The notes: generated by a model from the sequence alone, not told the origin. A stretch of 64,000 nucleotides of DNA from JBEDUK01 sp963781595 (GCA_963781595.1 CAWAGG010000006.1:2604001-2668000); one strand, 5' to 3'; positions 16,169-25,066 are shown, counted from the stretch's first letter. Translations and numbers: made by a program.

Positions 16169-18438
16169 GAGTGGAACAGCCAGTCGATCGCGTCGCCGGA
16201 GAACGTCTCCCGGAGCAGCCGCTCGAGCTCCGGGTGCGCGTCGAGGCCCGGATCGGCGTCGATCAGCGCGAACGCACGCGCGCGGGCACGCGTGACCAGC
16301 TCCGCGTCCTCCGCAAGTCGCGCCAGCCTCAGGTCCGGCATCCCCGATTGCTTGACGTCGAACAACGTCCCCTCGCCGCGCAGCCGGAGGTCGACGTCGG
16401 CCAGCTCGAACCCGTCGGTGGTCCGCTCCATCGCGTCGAGCCGTTCGCGCGCGTCGAGGTTCTCCGGACCGCTCTCGTCGAACAACACGCAGTACGAACG
16501 GTGGGACCCGCGGCCGATCCGGCCCCGCAGCTGGTGCAGCTGTGCGAGGCCGAACCGTTCGGCGTTCTCCACGAGCATCACGGTGGCGTTCGGCACGTCC
16601 ACGCCGACCTCGATCACGGTGGTCGCGATCAGCACGTCGGCGTCGCCCGCGCGGAACCCCTCCATCGCGGCGTCCTTCTCGGCGGGGCGCATCCGGCCGT
16701 GCAGGAGGTCGATCCGGAGGTCCGGGAAGACCTTGGACCGGAGGCGTTCGGCCTCGGCCTCGGCGGCGCGGACGTCCGCGCGGTTGTCGTCGTCGATCGC
16801 CGCGCACACCACGAACGCCTGGCGGCCCTCCCCCACCTGCGCCCGCACGAGGTCGTAGGCGCCCCGGCGATCATCTGGCGTCCGCACGACCAGCGTCTCG
16901 ATCGGCTGACGGCCGGCGGGCAGCTCGTCCAGGACGCTCACGTCGAGGTCGCCGTAGTAGGTCAGCGCGAGCGTCCGCGGGATCGGGGTGGCCGTCATGA
17001 TCAGCACGTCGGGATCGGCGCCGGTCGCGGACGCCTTCTCCTTCAGCGTGATCCGCTGGTGCACGCCGAACCGGTGCTGTTCGTCGACCACCGCGAGCGA
17101 GAGATCTGCGAACGCAACCCCCTCCTGGACCAGCGCATGCGTCCCGATCACCAGGTCGACCGTGCCATCCGCGACGCCGTCCAGGATCCGCTGGCGCTCC
17201 TTGCCGGTGACGGAGGCGCTCAGCAGCGCGAACCGGATCCGCCGAGCTTCCGCAGGGATCGGTACGGCCGGCTGGTCGCTCTCCGCTTCCCCGCCGGTCG
17301 CGCCCTCCGCGAACAGGCTGCCCTGCTCGTCCGCCACGCTCCGTCGCCGCGTCGCCAGCGCCCCGTCGCTGCGCGCGTCGATCGCGCCGAGCGGCTGGAG
17401 CAGGGTCGTCGCGGTCCGGACGTGCTGTCCGGCCAGGACCTCGGTCGGCGCCATGATCGTGGCCTGGTGCCCCGAGCCGATCGCGCGCATCGCCGCGGCC
17501 AGCGCCACGACGGTCTTGCCCGACCCGACGTCCCCCTGCAGCAGCCGGTTCATCGGCTTCGTCGCCGACATGTCGGCCAGGACCTCCCGGATCGCCGTGT
17601 CCTGCCCACCGGTCGGCCGGAACGGGAGCCGGCTGAGGAACGGCTCGACCAGCGCGTCGTCGCCCTGCACGACGCCGATCGCGGCGCGTTCGAGGCGGCG
17701 CTTGCGGTACGCGACGCCGAGCTCGAGCGTGAACAGTTCGTCGAACTTCAGCCGCTCGATCGCGGCGGCCAGCGCCCGGTCGTCGTCCGGGAAGTGGATC
17801 GATCGCAGCGCCAGGTCCTCGTCGATCATCCGCTCGGGCGCGATGAGCTCCCCGGGCAGGGGCTCGGGGATCGGGCCGAGGGCCTGGAGGGCGAGGTAGA
17901 CGAGCTCACGGATCGTCCGTGTCGTGATCCCCTCCGCGGCCGGGTGCACGGGCGTGATCCGCCCCGTGTGCACCGTCTCGGCGTCCAGGCCGCGGAGGAC
18001 CTCCACCTCCTGGTTCGCCAGCTGCAGGCGGCCGCGGTAACTCTGCGCGAGGCCCGAGACGGCCAGCTCGACCCCCTGCTTGTACTGGTTCGCGATCCAC
18101 GGCTGGTTGAAGAACGTCAGGTCCATGTAGCCGGAACCGTCGTAGATCGTCACGGTGACCATCGCCTGGCCGCGACGGGTGCGGCGCTGGTTCACGCGCG
18201 CCACCTTCCCGATCACCGTGACCTGCTGGTTGAACCGAACGTCCCGGATCGGTACCGTCGCCGACCGGTCGATGTACCGGCGTGGATAGTGCCGGAGCAG
18301 CTGGCGGACCGTGCGGATCCCGAACGCCGAGGCCAGGACGTCCTCGGCCGGTTCGCCCTTCGTCCGGAAGCCGGATCGCCGTTGGGCGAGGCGATGGTCG
18401 ATCTGGTCGATCGACGAATCGAGCGTCAGGCGGTTCAT
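16165..18438 (-). CDS. recG: ATP-dependent DNA helicase RecG
   Basis: 757 residues. Branch-migrating helicase for stalled forks and Holliday junctions. N-terminal wedge/OB domain (RYIDRSATVPIRDVRF, VTVIGKVARVNQRRTRRG), then helicase motifs: GDVGSGKTVVALAA, a DEQH box (VVDEQHRFGVHQR), TATPIPRTLALTYYGD and the motif VI region RIGRGSHRSYC. Starts at ATG 18438, overlapping the stop of the DAK2-domain gene (ATGA). An insertion of about 30 acidic residues between motifs Ia and Ib (near 17,280-17,340) is common in actinobacteria. Confidence 0.95.
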   Translation of the reverse strand: MNRLTLDSSIDQIDHRLAQRRSGFRTKGEPAEDVLASAFGIRTVRQLLRHYPRRYIDRSATVPIRDVRFNQQVTVIGKVARVNQRRTRRGQAMVTVTIYDGSGYMDLTFFNQPWIANQYKQGVELAVSGLAQSYRGRLQLANQEVEVLRGLDAETVHTGRITPVHPAAEGITTRTIRELVYLALQALGPIPEPLPGELIAPERMIDEDLALRSIHFPDDDRALAAAIERLKFDELFTLELGVAYRKRRLERAAIGVVQGDDALVEPFLSRLPFRPTGGQDTAIREVLADMSATKPMNRLLQGDVGSGKTVVALAAAMRAIGSGHQATIMAPTEVLAGQHVRTATTLLQPLGAIDARSDGALATRRRSVADEQGSLFAEGATGGEAESDQPAVPIPAEARRIRFALLSASVTGKERQRILDGVADGTVDLVIGTHALVQEGVAFADLSLAVVDEQHRFGVHQRITLKEKASATGADPDVLIMTATPIPRTLALTYYGDLDVSVLDELPAGRQPIETLVVRTPDDRRGAYDLVRAQVGEGRQAFVVCAAIDDDNRADVRAAEAEAERLRSKVFPDLRIDLLHGRMRPAEKDAAMEGFRAGDADVLIATTVIEVGVDVPNATVMLVENAERFGLAQLHQLRGRIGRGSHRSYCVLFDESGPENLDARERLDAMERTTDGFELADVDLRLRGEGTLFDVKQSGMPDLRLARLAEDAELVTRARARAFALIDADPGLDAHPELERLLRETFSGDAIDWLFHS

Positions 18439-20045
18439 TCGACCCCGATCAGGTACCGGAACCGCGCCTGTCCGCCGTCGATGACCTGCAGCTCGAGGTC
18501 CCCGTGGGCTCCCCGGATCGCCGAGACCACGGGATCGTGATCTCGCTCGGCGACGTCCTCGCCCAGGACCAGGGTCAGGACCTCGGGCCGCGACGCGACG
18601 GATCGGAGCGCCTCGACGAGCCGGAGCGCCGCGCCCGAGGCGTCCGTTGCGACGGCCACGACCTCCCCGTCGCGCACGGCCACCCACTCACCGGGCCGAA
18701 CCGGCCCCGCCCGGGTGGCGGCCTCGATCAGCGCCTCACCGACCTCACCGGTCATGCACCCGGCCGCCGCGTCCGCCATCGCGGCAGCATTCGCCTCCAC
18801 GGTCGAGGTCGGGTTCCACGCCGTCGCTGCGGCGAGGCCAGCCGGGACCGACCGCGTCGCAACGACCACCGTGGCCGTGTGCGCGAGGTCCGCGGCGATC
18901 GCGGCGACCGCCGAGGCGTCGACGCTGTTCGGCAGGACGATCACGGCCTCGCCGGGCGCCGCGTCGATGGCGGCGACCAGGTCGCCGACCGCCGGGTCGC
19001 GGCCGGGTCCGCCGGAGACCACCATCGCTCCGAGCGATCGGAAGGTGCGTGCGAGGCCGGGTCCGTCGGCGACCGCGACCAAGCCGGTCGCCTGCTGCAC
19101 GACATCGGCGCGAGCGCGGGACCCGTTCCAGCACGCCGCGATCCGCTCCTCCAGAGAGACGACCGATTCCTGGCTGGTCGTGCCGCGCCTGCGGCCGGCC
19201 CGGAGCGCCGCGTCCGGGTCGTTCGTGTGGATGTGGACGGACGAGAGGCCGCCCCCGCCCGCCACGACGAGCGAGTCGCCGATGCCACGCAGCTCATCGC
19301 GGAGCGCCGGGATCGCCCGGTCCGGCGCTTCCAGTACGAACTGCACCTCGAACCGCTGGTCGGTGGCCGGAGCCTCCAGACCGCGGGCCCCGACGGGGCC
19401 GAGGGGACCGACAGAGACGGTCAACCCCGCGTCCCGGATCGCCGCCCGCAGGGCGTCGAGGAGCAGCGCGATCCCGAGGCCGCCGGCGTCGACCACGTTC
19501 GCCCTGGCCAGGGCCGGCACCATGTCCGGCGTGCGCGCGAGCGTCGCCAGGGCCTGCGCGAGCGCCGCATCGGACTGCTCGGCCGCATCCCTGCCGCCCG
19601 ACGCGCCGATCACGGCTGCCTCCGCAGCGTCGCGCAGGACCGTCAGCGCGGTGCCCTCGGCGGGCTCGGACACCGCGCCGTAGGCCTCCTCGCTCGCGCG
19701 CCGGAGCGCCTCGGCGAACGACCCCCCGTCTCCCCCCTCGCTGACGGTCGTCGCGAGCGCACCCAGCACCTGCGCCAGGATCACACCCGAGTTCCCGCGC
19801 GCACCCAGCAGAGCGGCTCGGGCGATCGCGCCGCAGACCGTGCCGGTCGAGGCGGCCGCATCCGTCTCGACGGCGGTCAGAGCGCGCTCGACCGCCCGTT
19901 GCGTCAGGACGAGGTTCGTCCCGGTGTCACCGTCCGGGACCGGGAAGACGTTCAGCGAATCGAGCTCCGCGCGATGCGCCTCGAGTGCCTCGAGGTACCG
20001 TGCCATCGCCCGTCGGAGCGTCGCGGCGTCGAGGCGCGCGGACAC
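18435..20045 (-). CDS. DAK2-domain kinase, FakA-like
   Basis: 536 residues. The N-terminal DAK2 domain has the Mg-ATP motif NVFPVPDGDTGTNLVL near 32-47 and GARGNSGVILAQ near 80; the C-terminal half resembles FakA, with SSVHIHTNDPDAAL in the middle. FakA phosphorylates fatty acids carried by FakB/DegV proteins for phospholipid synthesis; no FakB gene is in the window. Neighbouring recG is the normal order. It starts at GTG 20045 with GGAGAT upstream and a TATACT promoter 33 nt before. It probably heads the operon running down to mutM. Confidence 0.88.
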   Translation of the reverse strand: MSARLDAATLRRAMARYLEALEAHRAELDSLNVFPVPDGDTGTNLVLTQRAVERALTAVETDAAASTGTVCGAIARAALLGARGNSGVILAQVLGALATTVSEGGDGGSFAEALRRASEEAYGAVSEPAEGTALTVLRDAAEAAVIGASGGRDAAEQSDAALAQALATLARTPDMVPALARANVVDAGGLGIALLLDALRAAIRDAGLTVSVGPLGPVGARGLEAPATDQRFEVQFVLEAPDRAIPALRDELRGIGDSLVVAGGGGLSSVHIHTNDPDAALRAGRRRGTTSQESVVSLEERIAACWNGSRARADVVQQATGLVAVADGPGLARTFRSLGAMVVSGGPGRDPAVGDLVAAIDAAPGEAVIVLPNSVDASAVAAIAADLAHTATVVVATRSVPAGLAAATAWNPTSTVEANAAAMADAAAGCMTGEVGEALIEAATRAGPVRPGEWVAVRDGEVVAVATDASGAALRLVEALRSVASRPEVLTLVLGEDVAERDHDPVVSAIRGAHGDLELQVIDGGQARFRYLIGVE

Positions 20046-20077
20046 CTATCTCCGCAGGTAGAGGGGCATGTTTCGGC

Positions 20078-20083
20078 AGTATA
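20078..20083 (-). promoter_or_regulatory. -10 element of the DAK2-recG operon
   Basis: TATACT on the minus strand in the divergent gap between the DAK2 gene and the thioredoxin lipoprotein gene. It is the closest match to the sigma-70 consensus seen in the window. An RBS-like GGAGAT follows just before the GTG. Confidence 0.5.
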
Positions 20084-20141
20084 TCAGCGGATGCCGCGGC
20101 CACGGCCTCGCGTCGCATCACACGGAGTCCGTCCCGGACCG

Positions 20142-20147
20142 TACCCT
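20142..20147 (+). promoter_or_regulatory. -10 element of the TlpA-like gene (leaderless)
   Basis: TACCCT ends 7 nt before the ATG at 20155, with no RBS between. Confidence 0.4.
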
Positions 20148-20154
20148 GTGCGTG

Positions 20155-20700
20155 ATGAGGACGAAGGGGTCCACGGTCCGAGGGACACGCGCGTTCGCCG
20201 TGTCCGCGGCCGTCGCATCGATCGCGCTGACCGGGTGCACGGGCGGCTCCCATCCGGTCGGCCCGACCGGCGCGGCCGGGGTCCCGACCGCGCTGCCGAC
20301 GGCGGCGGCCGAGCTGCCCACCGTCGACCTCGATCAGTTCCGCGGGATGCTGGCCCGGCTTCACGGCACGCCGGTGCTGCTGAACGTCTGGGCGTCGTGG
20401 TGCGGGCCCTGCATCGAGGAGGCGCCGGCCCTCGCCGACCTCTCGCACGAATACGCGGGCAGGGTGACCTTCGTCGGCCTCGACGTCCAGGACACGACCT
20501 CGAACGCGCGCGCGTTCATCTCGAAGTACGGCTGGACGTTCCCGAGCGTCTCCGACCCGAAGGGCGAGGTCCGCAACGGGCTCGGGCTCCTGGCGCAGCC
20601 GGTCACGGTGCTCTACGACGCGCAGGGCGAACAGGTCTTCGCACAGTCGGGCCCGATCACCGAGGCCCAGCTCCGGGCCGCGCTCGCGAAGGTCGCCTGA
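20155..20700 (+). CDS. TlpA/ResA-like thioredoxin lipoprotein
   Basis: 181 residues. Signal peptide with a lipobox (ASIALTGC; Cys near 29), so it should be anchored outside the membrane. The thioredoxin fold follows, with the redox motif WASWCGPCIEEAPAL and the cis-Pro region LLAQPVTVLYD. Such proteins reduce disulfides on extracytoplasmic targets, often apocytochromes. No cytochrome biogenesis gene is adjacent. I start at ATG 20155 rather than 20068, because the signal peptide begins there and a -10 element lies 7 nt upstream. Confidence 0.9.
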   Translation: MRTKGSTVRGTRAFAVSAAVASIALTGCTGGSHPVGPTGAAGVPTALPTAAAELPTVDLDQFRGMLARLHGTPVLLNVWASWCGPCIEEAPALADLSHEYAGRVTFVGLDVQDTTSNARAFISKYGWTFPSVSDPKGEVRNGLGLLAQPVTVLYDAQGEQVFAQSGPITEAQLRAALAKVA

Positions 20701-20735
20701 CGCCGAGGCCCCCCGGCGGGTCGGGACGTGGCTGG

Positions 20736-20741
20736 TACCAT
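20736..20741 (+). promoter_or_regulatory. -10 element of rpmB (probably leaderless)
   Basis: TACCAT ends 9 nt before the rpmB ATG at 20751. No RBS is visible. Confidence 0.4.
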
Positions 20742-20750
20742 CGGTCGGCT

Positions 20751-20942
20751 ATGTCAGCGGTCTGCGATATCTGCGGGAAGACGCCCGGCTTCGGCAAGCG
20801 CGTCTCGTTCTCGCACAAGCGCGCGAACCGGCGCTGGAACCCGAACATCCAGCGGGTCCGCGCCCTCGTGAACGGGTCGCGGAAGCACGTGAACGCGTGC
20901 GCGAAGTGCATCAAGGCCGGGCGCGTGGTCCGCGCCGGCTGA
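20751..20942 (+). CDS. rpmB: 50S ribosomal protein L28
   Basis: 63-residue bL28. Begins MSAVCDICGKTPGFGKRVSF and keeps SHKRANRRWNPNIQRV. Two Cys pairs (C-x2-C near the start and C-x2-C near residue 50-53) make it the zinc-binding C+ form, like L32 in this window. It has its own strand and promoter, opposite to both flanking minus-strand groups. Confidence 0.96.
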   Translation: MSAVCDICGKTPGFGKRVSFSHKRANRRWNPNIQRVRALVNGSRKHVNACAKCIKAGRVVRAG

Positions 20943-20995
20943 GCGACCACGACCGTCGCCGAACGCGAACCCCGCACTCCCGTCCCGCGCCATCC

Positions 20996-21838
20996 TCATC
21001 CCCCCGCCTCACCGCCCGTCCCGCCGGGCTCGCCCATCGAACGCCAGGAGGGGTTGACCGGTCCGATCCCACGGCCGATCGCGAGCGCGTGACGGATCGC
21101 CTCGGTCACGAACGCCTTCCCGTGAACGACCGCCTCGCGGAGCTCCTCGCCGCGCGCGAGGTAGGCCGCGATCGCCGCCGACAGCGTGCATCCGGTGCCG
21201 TGCGTGTTCGGCGTATCGATCCGTTCGCCCTCGATCCACTCCTCGCCGTGCGCGTCGACCAGCAGGTCGTCGGCCCGGTCGCCCACGAGGTGACCGCCCT
21301 TGACCAGCACCGCCCGTGGCCCGAGGGCGAGGATCGCGCTCGCCGCCCGTCGCATGTCGTCCCGGTCGGAGACCTCGAACCCGGCCAGGCCGGCCGCTTC
21401 GGGCAGGTTCGGCGTCACCAGGACCGCCAGCGGCAGCACGACGGCCGTGAGCGCCGAGACCGCATCGGGCCGAAGCAGCGCGTGCCCGTGCTTCGAGACG
21501 AACACCGGGTCCACGACGAGGTTCGGCACCTCCTCAGCGGTGAGGGCCGAGCCCACCTGATCGATGATCTCCGCCGAGGACAACATGCCCGTCTTCGCGG
21601 CGTCGACGCCGATGTCGGAGGCCACCGCGCGGATCTGCTCGCCGACGACCTGCGGCCGCACGTCGGCGACCCCGGTCACGCCCATCGTGTTCTGCACCGT
21701 GATCGACGTGACCGCGCTCATGCCCCAGACGCCGAGCGCTGCGAAGGTCTTCAGGTCCGCCTGGATCCCGGCGCCGCCCCCGGAGTCGGAGCCGGCGATC
21801 GTCAGGGCGCGGGGGATCGTCGTCGCCACGCGGCCCAT
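20996..21838 (-). CDS. thiD: hydroxymethylpyrimidine (phosphate) kinase ThiD
   Basis: 280 residues, ribokinase fold. Phosphorylates HMP and HMP-P for thiamine synthesis. Seen: TIAGSDSGGGAGIQADLKTF near residue 13-32, the PNLPEA segment, VLVKGGHLVGD, and the anion-hole motif NTHGTGCTLSAAIAAYLARG near 215-235. ATG at 21838 lies 20 bp after thiL. No thiC or thiE in the window, and no TPP riboswitch was seen upstream of thiL. Confidence 0.95.
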   Translation of the reverse strand: MGRVATTIPRALTIAGSDSGGGAGIQADLKTFAALGVWGMSAVTSITVQNTMGVTGVADVRPQVVGEQIRAVASDIGVDAAKTGMLSSAEIIDQVGSALTAEEVPNLVVDPVFVSKHGHALLRPDAVSALTAVVLPLAVLVTPNLPEAAGLAGFEVSDRDDMRRAASAILALGPRAVLVKGGHLVGDRADDLLVDAHGEEWIEGERIDTPNTHGTGCTLSAAIAAYLARGEELREAVVHGKAFVTEAIRHALAIGRGIGPVNPSWRSMGEPGGTGGEAGG

Positions 21839-21858
21839 CGTCTCACCGGATGACCCGC

Positions 21859-22857
21859 TCACCGTGCGAAGTGATCCCACCCGTCCGGCGCGAGCGCGTC
21901 CTCGGCTCCGTCGGGCCCGACCGTGACGATCCGTCCGTCCGCGCGGACCTCCCCGACGTCCGTGAGCGGGGTCCCGAACCGTTCGGCGAGCGTCGCGGCG
22001 GCCTCCTCGACGCCGGAGTCTGGCATCGCCGCCAGGAGCTCGAAGTCCTCGCCGCCCGCCAGCGCTAACCGGACCGGATCGTCGCCCGTGACCTGCTGCA
22101 GGTCGTCGAGACCCGGGGCGATCGGCAGCCGGCCGAGCGCGACCGCCGCGCCGACGCCGCTGGCCGCGCACATCCGGGTGAGGTCCTTCGCGAGGCCGTC
22201 GGACACGTCGATCATCGCCGTCGCGCCGCACCGCGCCAGCACCTGACCCTCGCCGACCCGCGCCGCGGGCCGGAGTTGGGCGGCGATCAGGTCGGAGCCC
22301 CAGCCCTCGGCGCGTCCACGAGTGACCGCGCGCGGCCCGGCCCCCAGCAGCCGGAGCCCGCCCGCCGCCGCGCCCAGTCGCCCCGTGACCACGAGCCGGT
22401 CGCCGGCCCGCGCCCCCGACCGGAGCACGACGCCGCCGGGCGTCGCCTCGCCGGTCATCGTGACGGAGACCGTGACGAGGTCGGACCTGGACAGGTCCCC
22501 GCCCACGATCGTGACGGCGTGCTCGTCGGCGGCCTCGCGCATGCCGCCGAACAGCTCGACCACCCACCCCGGCTCGGTCTCGGCCGGCATCGCCAGGGCG
22601 ACGAGGCAGTAGCGGGGGCTCCCGCCCATCGCCGCGATGTCGCTCAGGTTCACGGCGATCGCCCGGTACCCCAGGTCCCGAGGTGCGGTGACCTCGGGGT
22701 CGAAGTCGACGCGTTCGACCAGCATGTCCACCGTCAGCAGGCCGAGTCGATCGCCGAACCGGACCACGGCCGCGTCGTCGCCGATGCCATGGACGACGTC
22801 CGGCGGGTCGGTCGGGAGGAGCCGGCGGATCGCCGCGACGAGCTCGTCCTCGTTCAC
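21859..22857 (-). CDS. thiL: thiamine-monophosphate kinase
   Basis: 332 residues. Makes thiamine diphosphate from thiamine monophosphate. PurM-like fold with GIGDDAAVVRFGD near 24-36, LLTVDMLVE, NLSDIAAMGGSP, IVGGDLSRSDL, DVSDGLAKDL near 220, and GGEDFELL near 270. First gene of thiL-thiD. The start follows the membrane protein upstream by 25 bp. Confidence 0.95.
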   Translation of the reverse strand: MNEDELVAAIRRLLPTDPPDVVHGIGDDAAVVRFGDRLGLLTVDMLVERVDFDPEVTAPRDLGYRAIAVNLSDIAAMGGSPRYCLVALAMPAETEPGWVVELFGGMREAADEHAVTIVGGDLSRSDLVTVSVTMTGEATPGGVVLRSGARAGDRLVVTGRLGAAAGGLRLLGAGPRAVTRGRAEGWGSDLIAAQLRPAARVGEGQVLARCGATAMIDVSDGLAKDLTRMCAASGVGAAVALGRLPIAPGLDDLQQVTGDDPVRLALAGGEDFELLAAMPDSGVEEAAATLAERFGTPLTDVGEVRADGRIVTVGPDGAEDALAPDGWDHFAR

Positions 22858-22882
22858 GCGCGAAGCTTCGTCGACGCGCGGA

Positions 22883-23308
22883 TCACGTGCAGGGAGGCGG
22901 GCAGAACGAGAACGTGGGTGGGTGGGTCGTGTGCGGCGGCGTCGTGTGAGGCGGGGTCGTGTGAGGGGGCGTCGTGTGCGGAGGGTTCGTGGTCTGTGAC
23001 GGCGAGGGCGACGGCTTCGGCGACGGCGACTTCGACGGCTTCGGCGACGGCGACGTGCTCGGCGTCGGCGACGTGCTCGGCGACGGCGAGAGCGACGGCG
23101 ACGGGGAGAACGATGGCGACGGGACCGTCACGAACGTGATGGGCTTGGTCGTCCCGGGCGGCGAACGGTACGCGAGGACCTGCACGGCGATGGCCCCGAC
23201 GAGCAGGACCAAGCCGACCGCCTTCAGCGAGGCCGTGTCGCGCCGGAGTCCGAACCAGACCACGAGCGCGCCGGCGACGCCGATCAAGAGCCCGACGACG
23301 CTCCCCAT
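22883..23308 (-). CDS. two-helix membrane protein with Ser-Pro and PPHTT repeats
   Basis: 141 residues, not recognised. Two membrane segments at about 4-21 and 30-47 (GLLIGVAGALVVWFGL; VGLVLLVGAIAVQVLAY). A long outer tail follows: first a Ser-Pro-rich stretch (about residues 63-105), then four copies of PPHTT, then a Cys-Pro-rich end (FCPPPCT). The tail would be extended, possibly O-glycosylated or wall-spanning, with His available for metal binding; this is inference. It precedes thiL on the same strand with a 25-bp gap. Confidence 0.7.
   Translation of the reverse strand: MGSVVGLLIGVAGALVVWFGLRRDTASLKAVGLVLLVGAIAVQVLAYRSPPGTTKPITFVTVPSPSFSPSPSLSPSPSTSPTPSTSPSPKPSKSPSPKPSPSPSQTTNPPHTTPPHTTPPHTTPPHTTHPPTFSFCPPPCT
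22925..22984 (-). repeat. 15-bp coding tandem repeat (PPHTT x4)
   Basis: Four consecutive 15-nt units encoding PPHTT in the C-terminal tail of the membrane protein, with synonymous differences between units. A likely site of copy-number variation. Confidence 0.75.
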
Positions 23309-23448
23309 ATCGGGGCAGAGTGTACCCCCGGCGCCAACCGCGAGCGGAGCACCGAGGCTGGTCCGGGAGCCCGAGCCTGTCCCTCACGTGGGGCGTTCGA
23401 CCTCATCGGCCCAGGTCGAACGGGGCGCGGAGGCTCGGGCGGGTCGTC

Positions 23449-23454
23449 TAGAAT
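23449..23454 (+). promoter_or_regulatory. -10 element of PEP carboxykinase gene
   Basis: TAGAAT, 45 nt before the ATG at 23499. A GAGGAG RBS lies 9-14 nt before the ATG, so this gene has a normal leader. Confidence 0.45.
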
Positions 23455-23498
23455 CTCCGTCCGCCGGCCCCCGATCCGCCGCAGAGGAGCCAAGGTCG

Positions 23499-25031
23499 AT
23501 GCGTGCCAAGACGATCCACGACAACCCGTCCGCGGAGGAGCTCCGCGCGTTCACCGAACGCATGCCCACCGCCCGGATCACCGAGTTCGGCAACGTGAAC
23601 GTCCAGACGAAGGTCACGTCCCGCAGCGCGGGTTCGACGTTCATCGCCACCGACGACCCGTCGATCACCGACGGCAAGACGGTCTCGCGCGAGGAGTACG
23701 CGCGCCTCGCGAAGCTCCAGGACGACTACATCGCGGAGCGCGAGATGGCCGTCGTGGACGGCTACATCGGCAACGTCCCCGACTTCCGCACCCGTGCACG
23801 TCTGTCGATCGAGGTGGCGAACGCGAACATCGCGGGCATGCAGCAGAAGCTCTACTACGACAGTGGGGCGAACGGTGGCGGCGGGGCGGGCGGGGATCCG
23901 GAAGTTCAGGTCGTCTACACGCCGAACCTCCTTGTCCCGGGCTATCCGGACGACCGTTGCATCGCCGTGGACCTCGACGCCGGGGTGACGCGCGTGATGG
24001 GGTCCGACTACTTCGGCGAGTCGAAGAAGGGCGGCCTTCGGATGTGGAACACGATCGTCTACGGCCGCGGCGGCCTGGCCCTGCATGCCGGGCTGAAGGT
24101 GATCCCGGCGAACGGCGACGAGAAGGTGTTCCTGATCATCGGGCTCTCGGGCACGGGCAAGACCACGACGACGTTCACCACGCAGAACGACTCGTTGCCC
24201 GTCCAGGACGACTTCGTCGCGCTGATGCCCGGCGGCCTCGTCTACGCCAGCGAGGACGGCTGCTTCGCGAAGACGTTCTCCCTCGACCCGGACTTCGAGC
24301 CGAACATCTACAACGCTGTCTGCAAGCCCGGTTCGTACCTCGAGAACGTCTACCAGGACGAGCAGGGGAAGGTGAACTTCTTCGAGGAGTCCTACACGAA
24401 GAACGGCCGGGCCGTGTTCTCCCTGCACGACCTCGCCCGGTTCGCCGACGCCCGCAACGTGGGACGCGTCGACTACCTGCTGATCCTGAACTGGAACGAG
24501 AACATCATCCCGGGGGTCGCGCATCTGACGCCCGCCCAGGCCGCCGCGTACTTCATGCTCGGGGAGACCACCGGCACCTCCGCCGGCGGCGCCGCCGAGG
24601 AAGGCAAGTTCCTCAGGGTGCCAGGCACGAACCCGTTCTTCCCGCTGCGGCACGGGCTCCAGGGCAACCGGTTCCTCGAGCTGCTGGACACCCACCCGAT
24701 CGAGGTCTACCTCATGAACACCGGGCGCGTCGGCGGCAAGGCGGACGACGACCGCTCGAAGAAGGTCAAGATCCCGCACTCGTCGGCCATCGTGAAGGCG
24801 ATCGCCGAGCAGACGATCAAGTGGGACGCCGACGACGACTTCGGCTACGAGGTCGCTTCCGAGGTGCCCGGCATCGACGACCCCGAGCTGTTGCGGCCGC
24901 GCAGGCTCTACGAGCGCCAGGGCCGGTTGGCCGAGTACGACGGGTTCGTCGAGCGCTTCAAGGCCGAACGCGCCGAGACGCTGGCGAAGTACGCCGACCT
25001 CACGGACGAGATCCGCGCAGCCGTCGCCTGA
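23499..25031 (+). CDS. pckA: phosphoenolpyruvate carboxykinase, ATP type (divergent)
   Basis: 510 residues. Interconverts oxaloacetate and PEP at the entry to gluconeogenesis. Seen: SDYFGESKKGGLRMWN (equivalent of the family's YxGExKK metal/substrate region), P-loop GLSGTGKTTTTF near residue 214, QDDFVAL, EDGCFAKTF (family ENGCYAKT), YNAVCKPGSY, and a C-terminal SSAIVKAI. The N-terminal third lacks the usual TGRSP-type substrate segment I expect in E. coli PckA, and the P-loop ends TTTF rather than TTLS. So it belongs to a divergent branch, though catalytic residues look kept. RBS GAGGAG supports the start. Confidence 0.9.
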   Translation: MRAKTIHDNPSAEELRAFTERMPTARITEFGNVNVQTKVTSRSAGSTFIATDDPSITDGKTVSREEYARLAKLQDDYIAEREMAVVDGYIGNVPDFRTRARLSIEVANANIAGMQQKLYYDSGANGGGGAGGDPEVQVVYTPNLLVPGYPDDRCIAVDLDAGVTRVMGSDYFGESKKGGLRMWNTIVYGRGGLALHAGLKVIPANGDEKVFLIIGLSGTGKTTTTFTTQNDSLPVQDDFVALMPGGLVYASEDGCFAKTFSLDPDFEPNIYNAVCKPGSYLENVYQDEQGKVNFFEESYTKNGRAVFSLHDLARFADARNVGRVDYLLILNWNENIIPGVAHLTPAQAAAYFMLGETTGTSAGGAAEEGKFLRVPGTNPFFPLRHGLQGNRFLELLDTHPIEVYLMNTGRVGGKADDDRSKKVKIPHSSAIVKAIAEQTIKWDADDDFGYEVASEVPGIDDPELLRPRRLYERQGRLAEYDGFVERFKAERAETLAKYADLTDEIRAAVA

Positions 25032-25066
25032 CCCGGGACCGGGGCACTCGAAGGGCGAGCAGAGGG

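Noticed and set aside
22858..23000. TPP riboswitch before thiL-thiD
   Set aside because: The gap before thiL is 25 nt and no conserved TPP-aptamer segments were seen.
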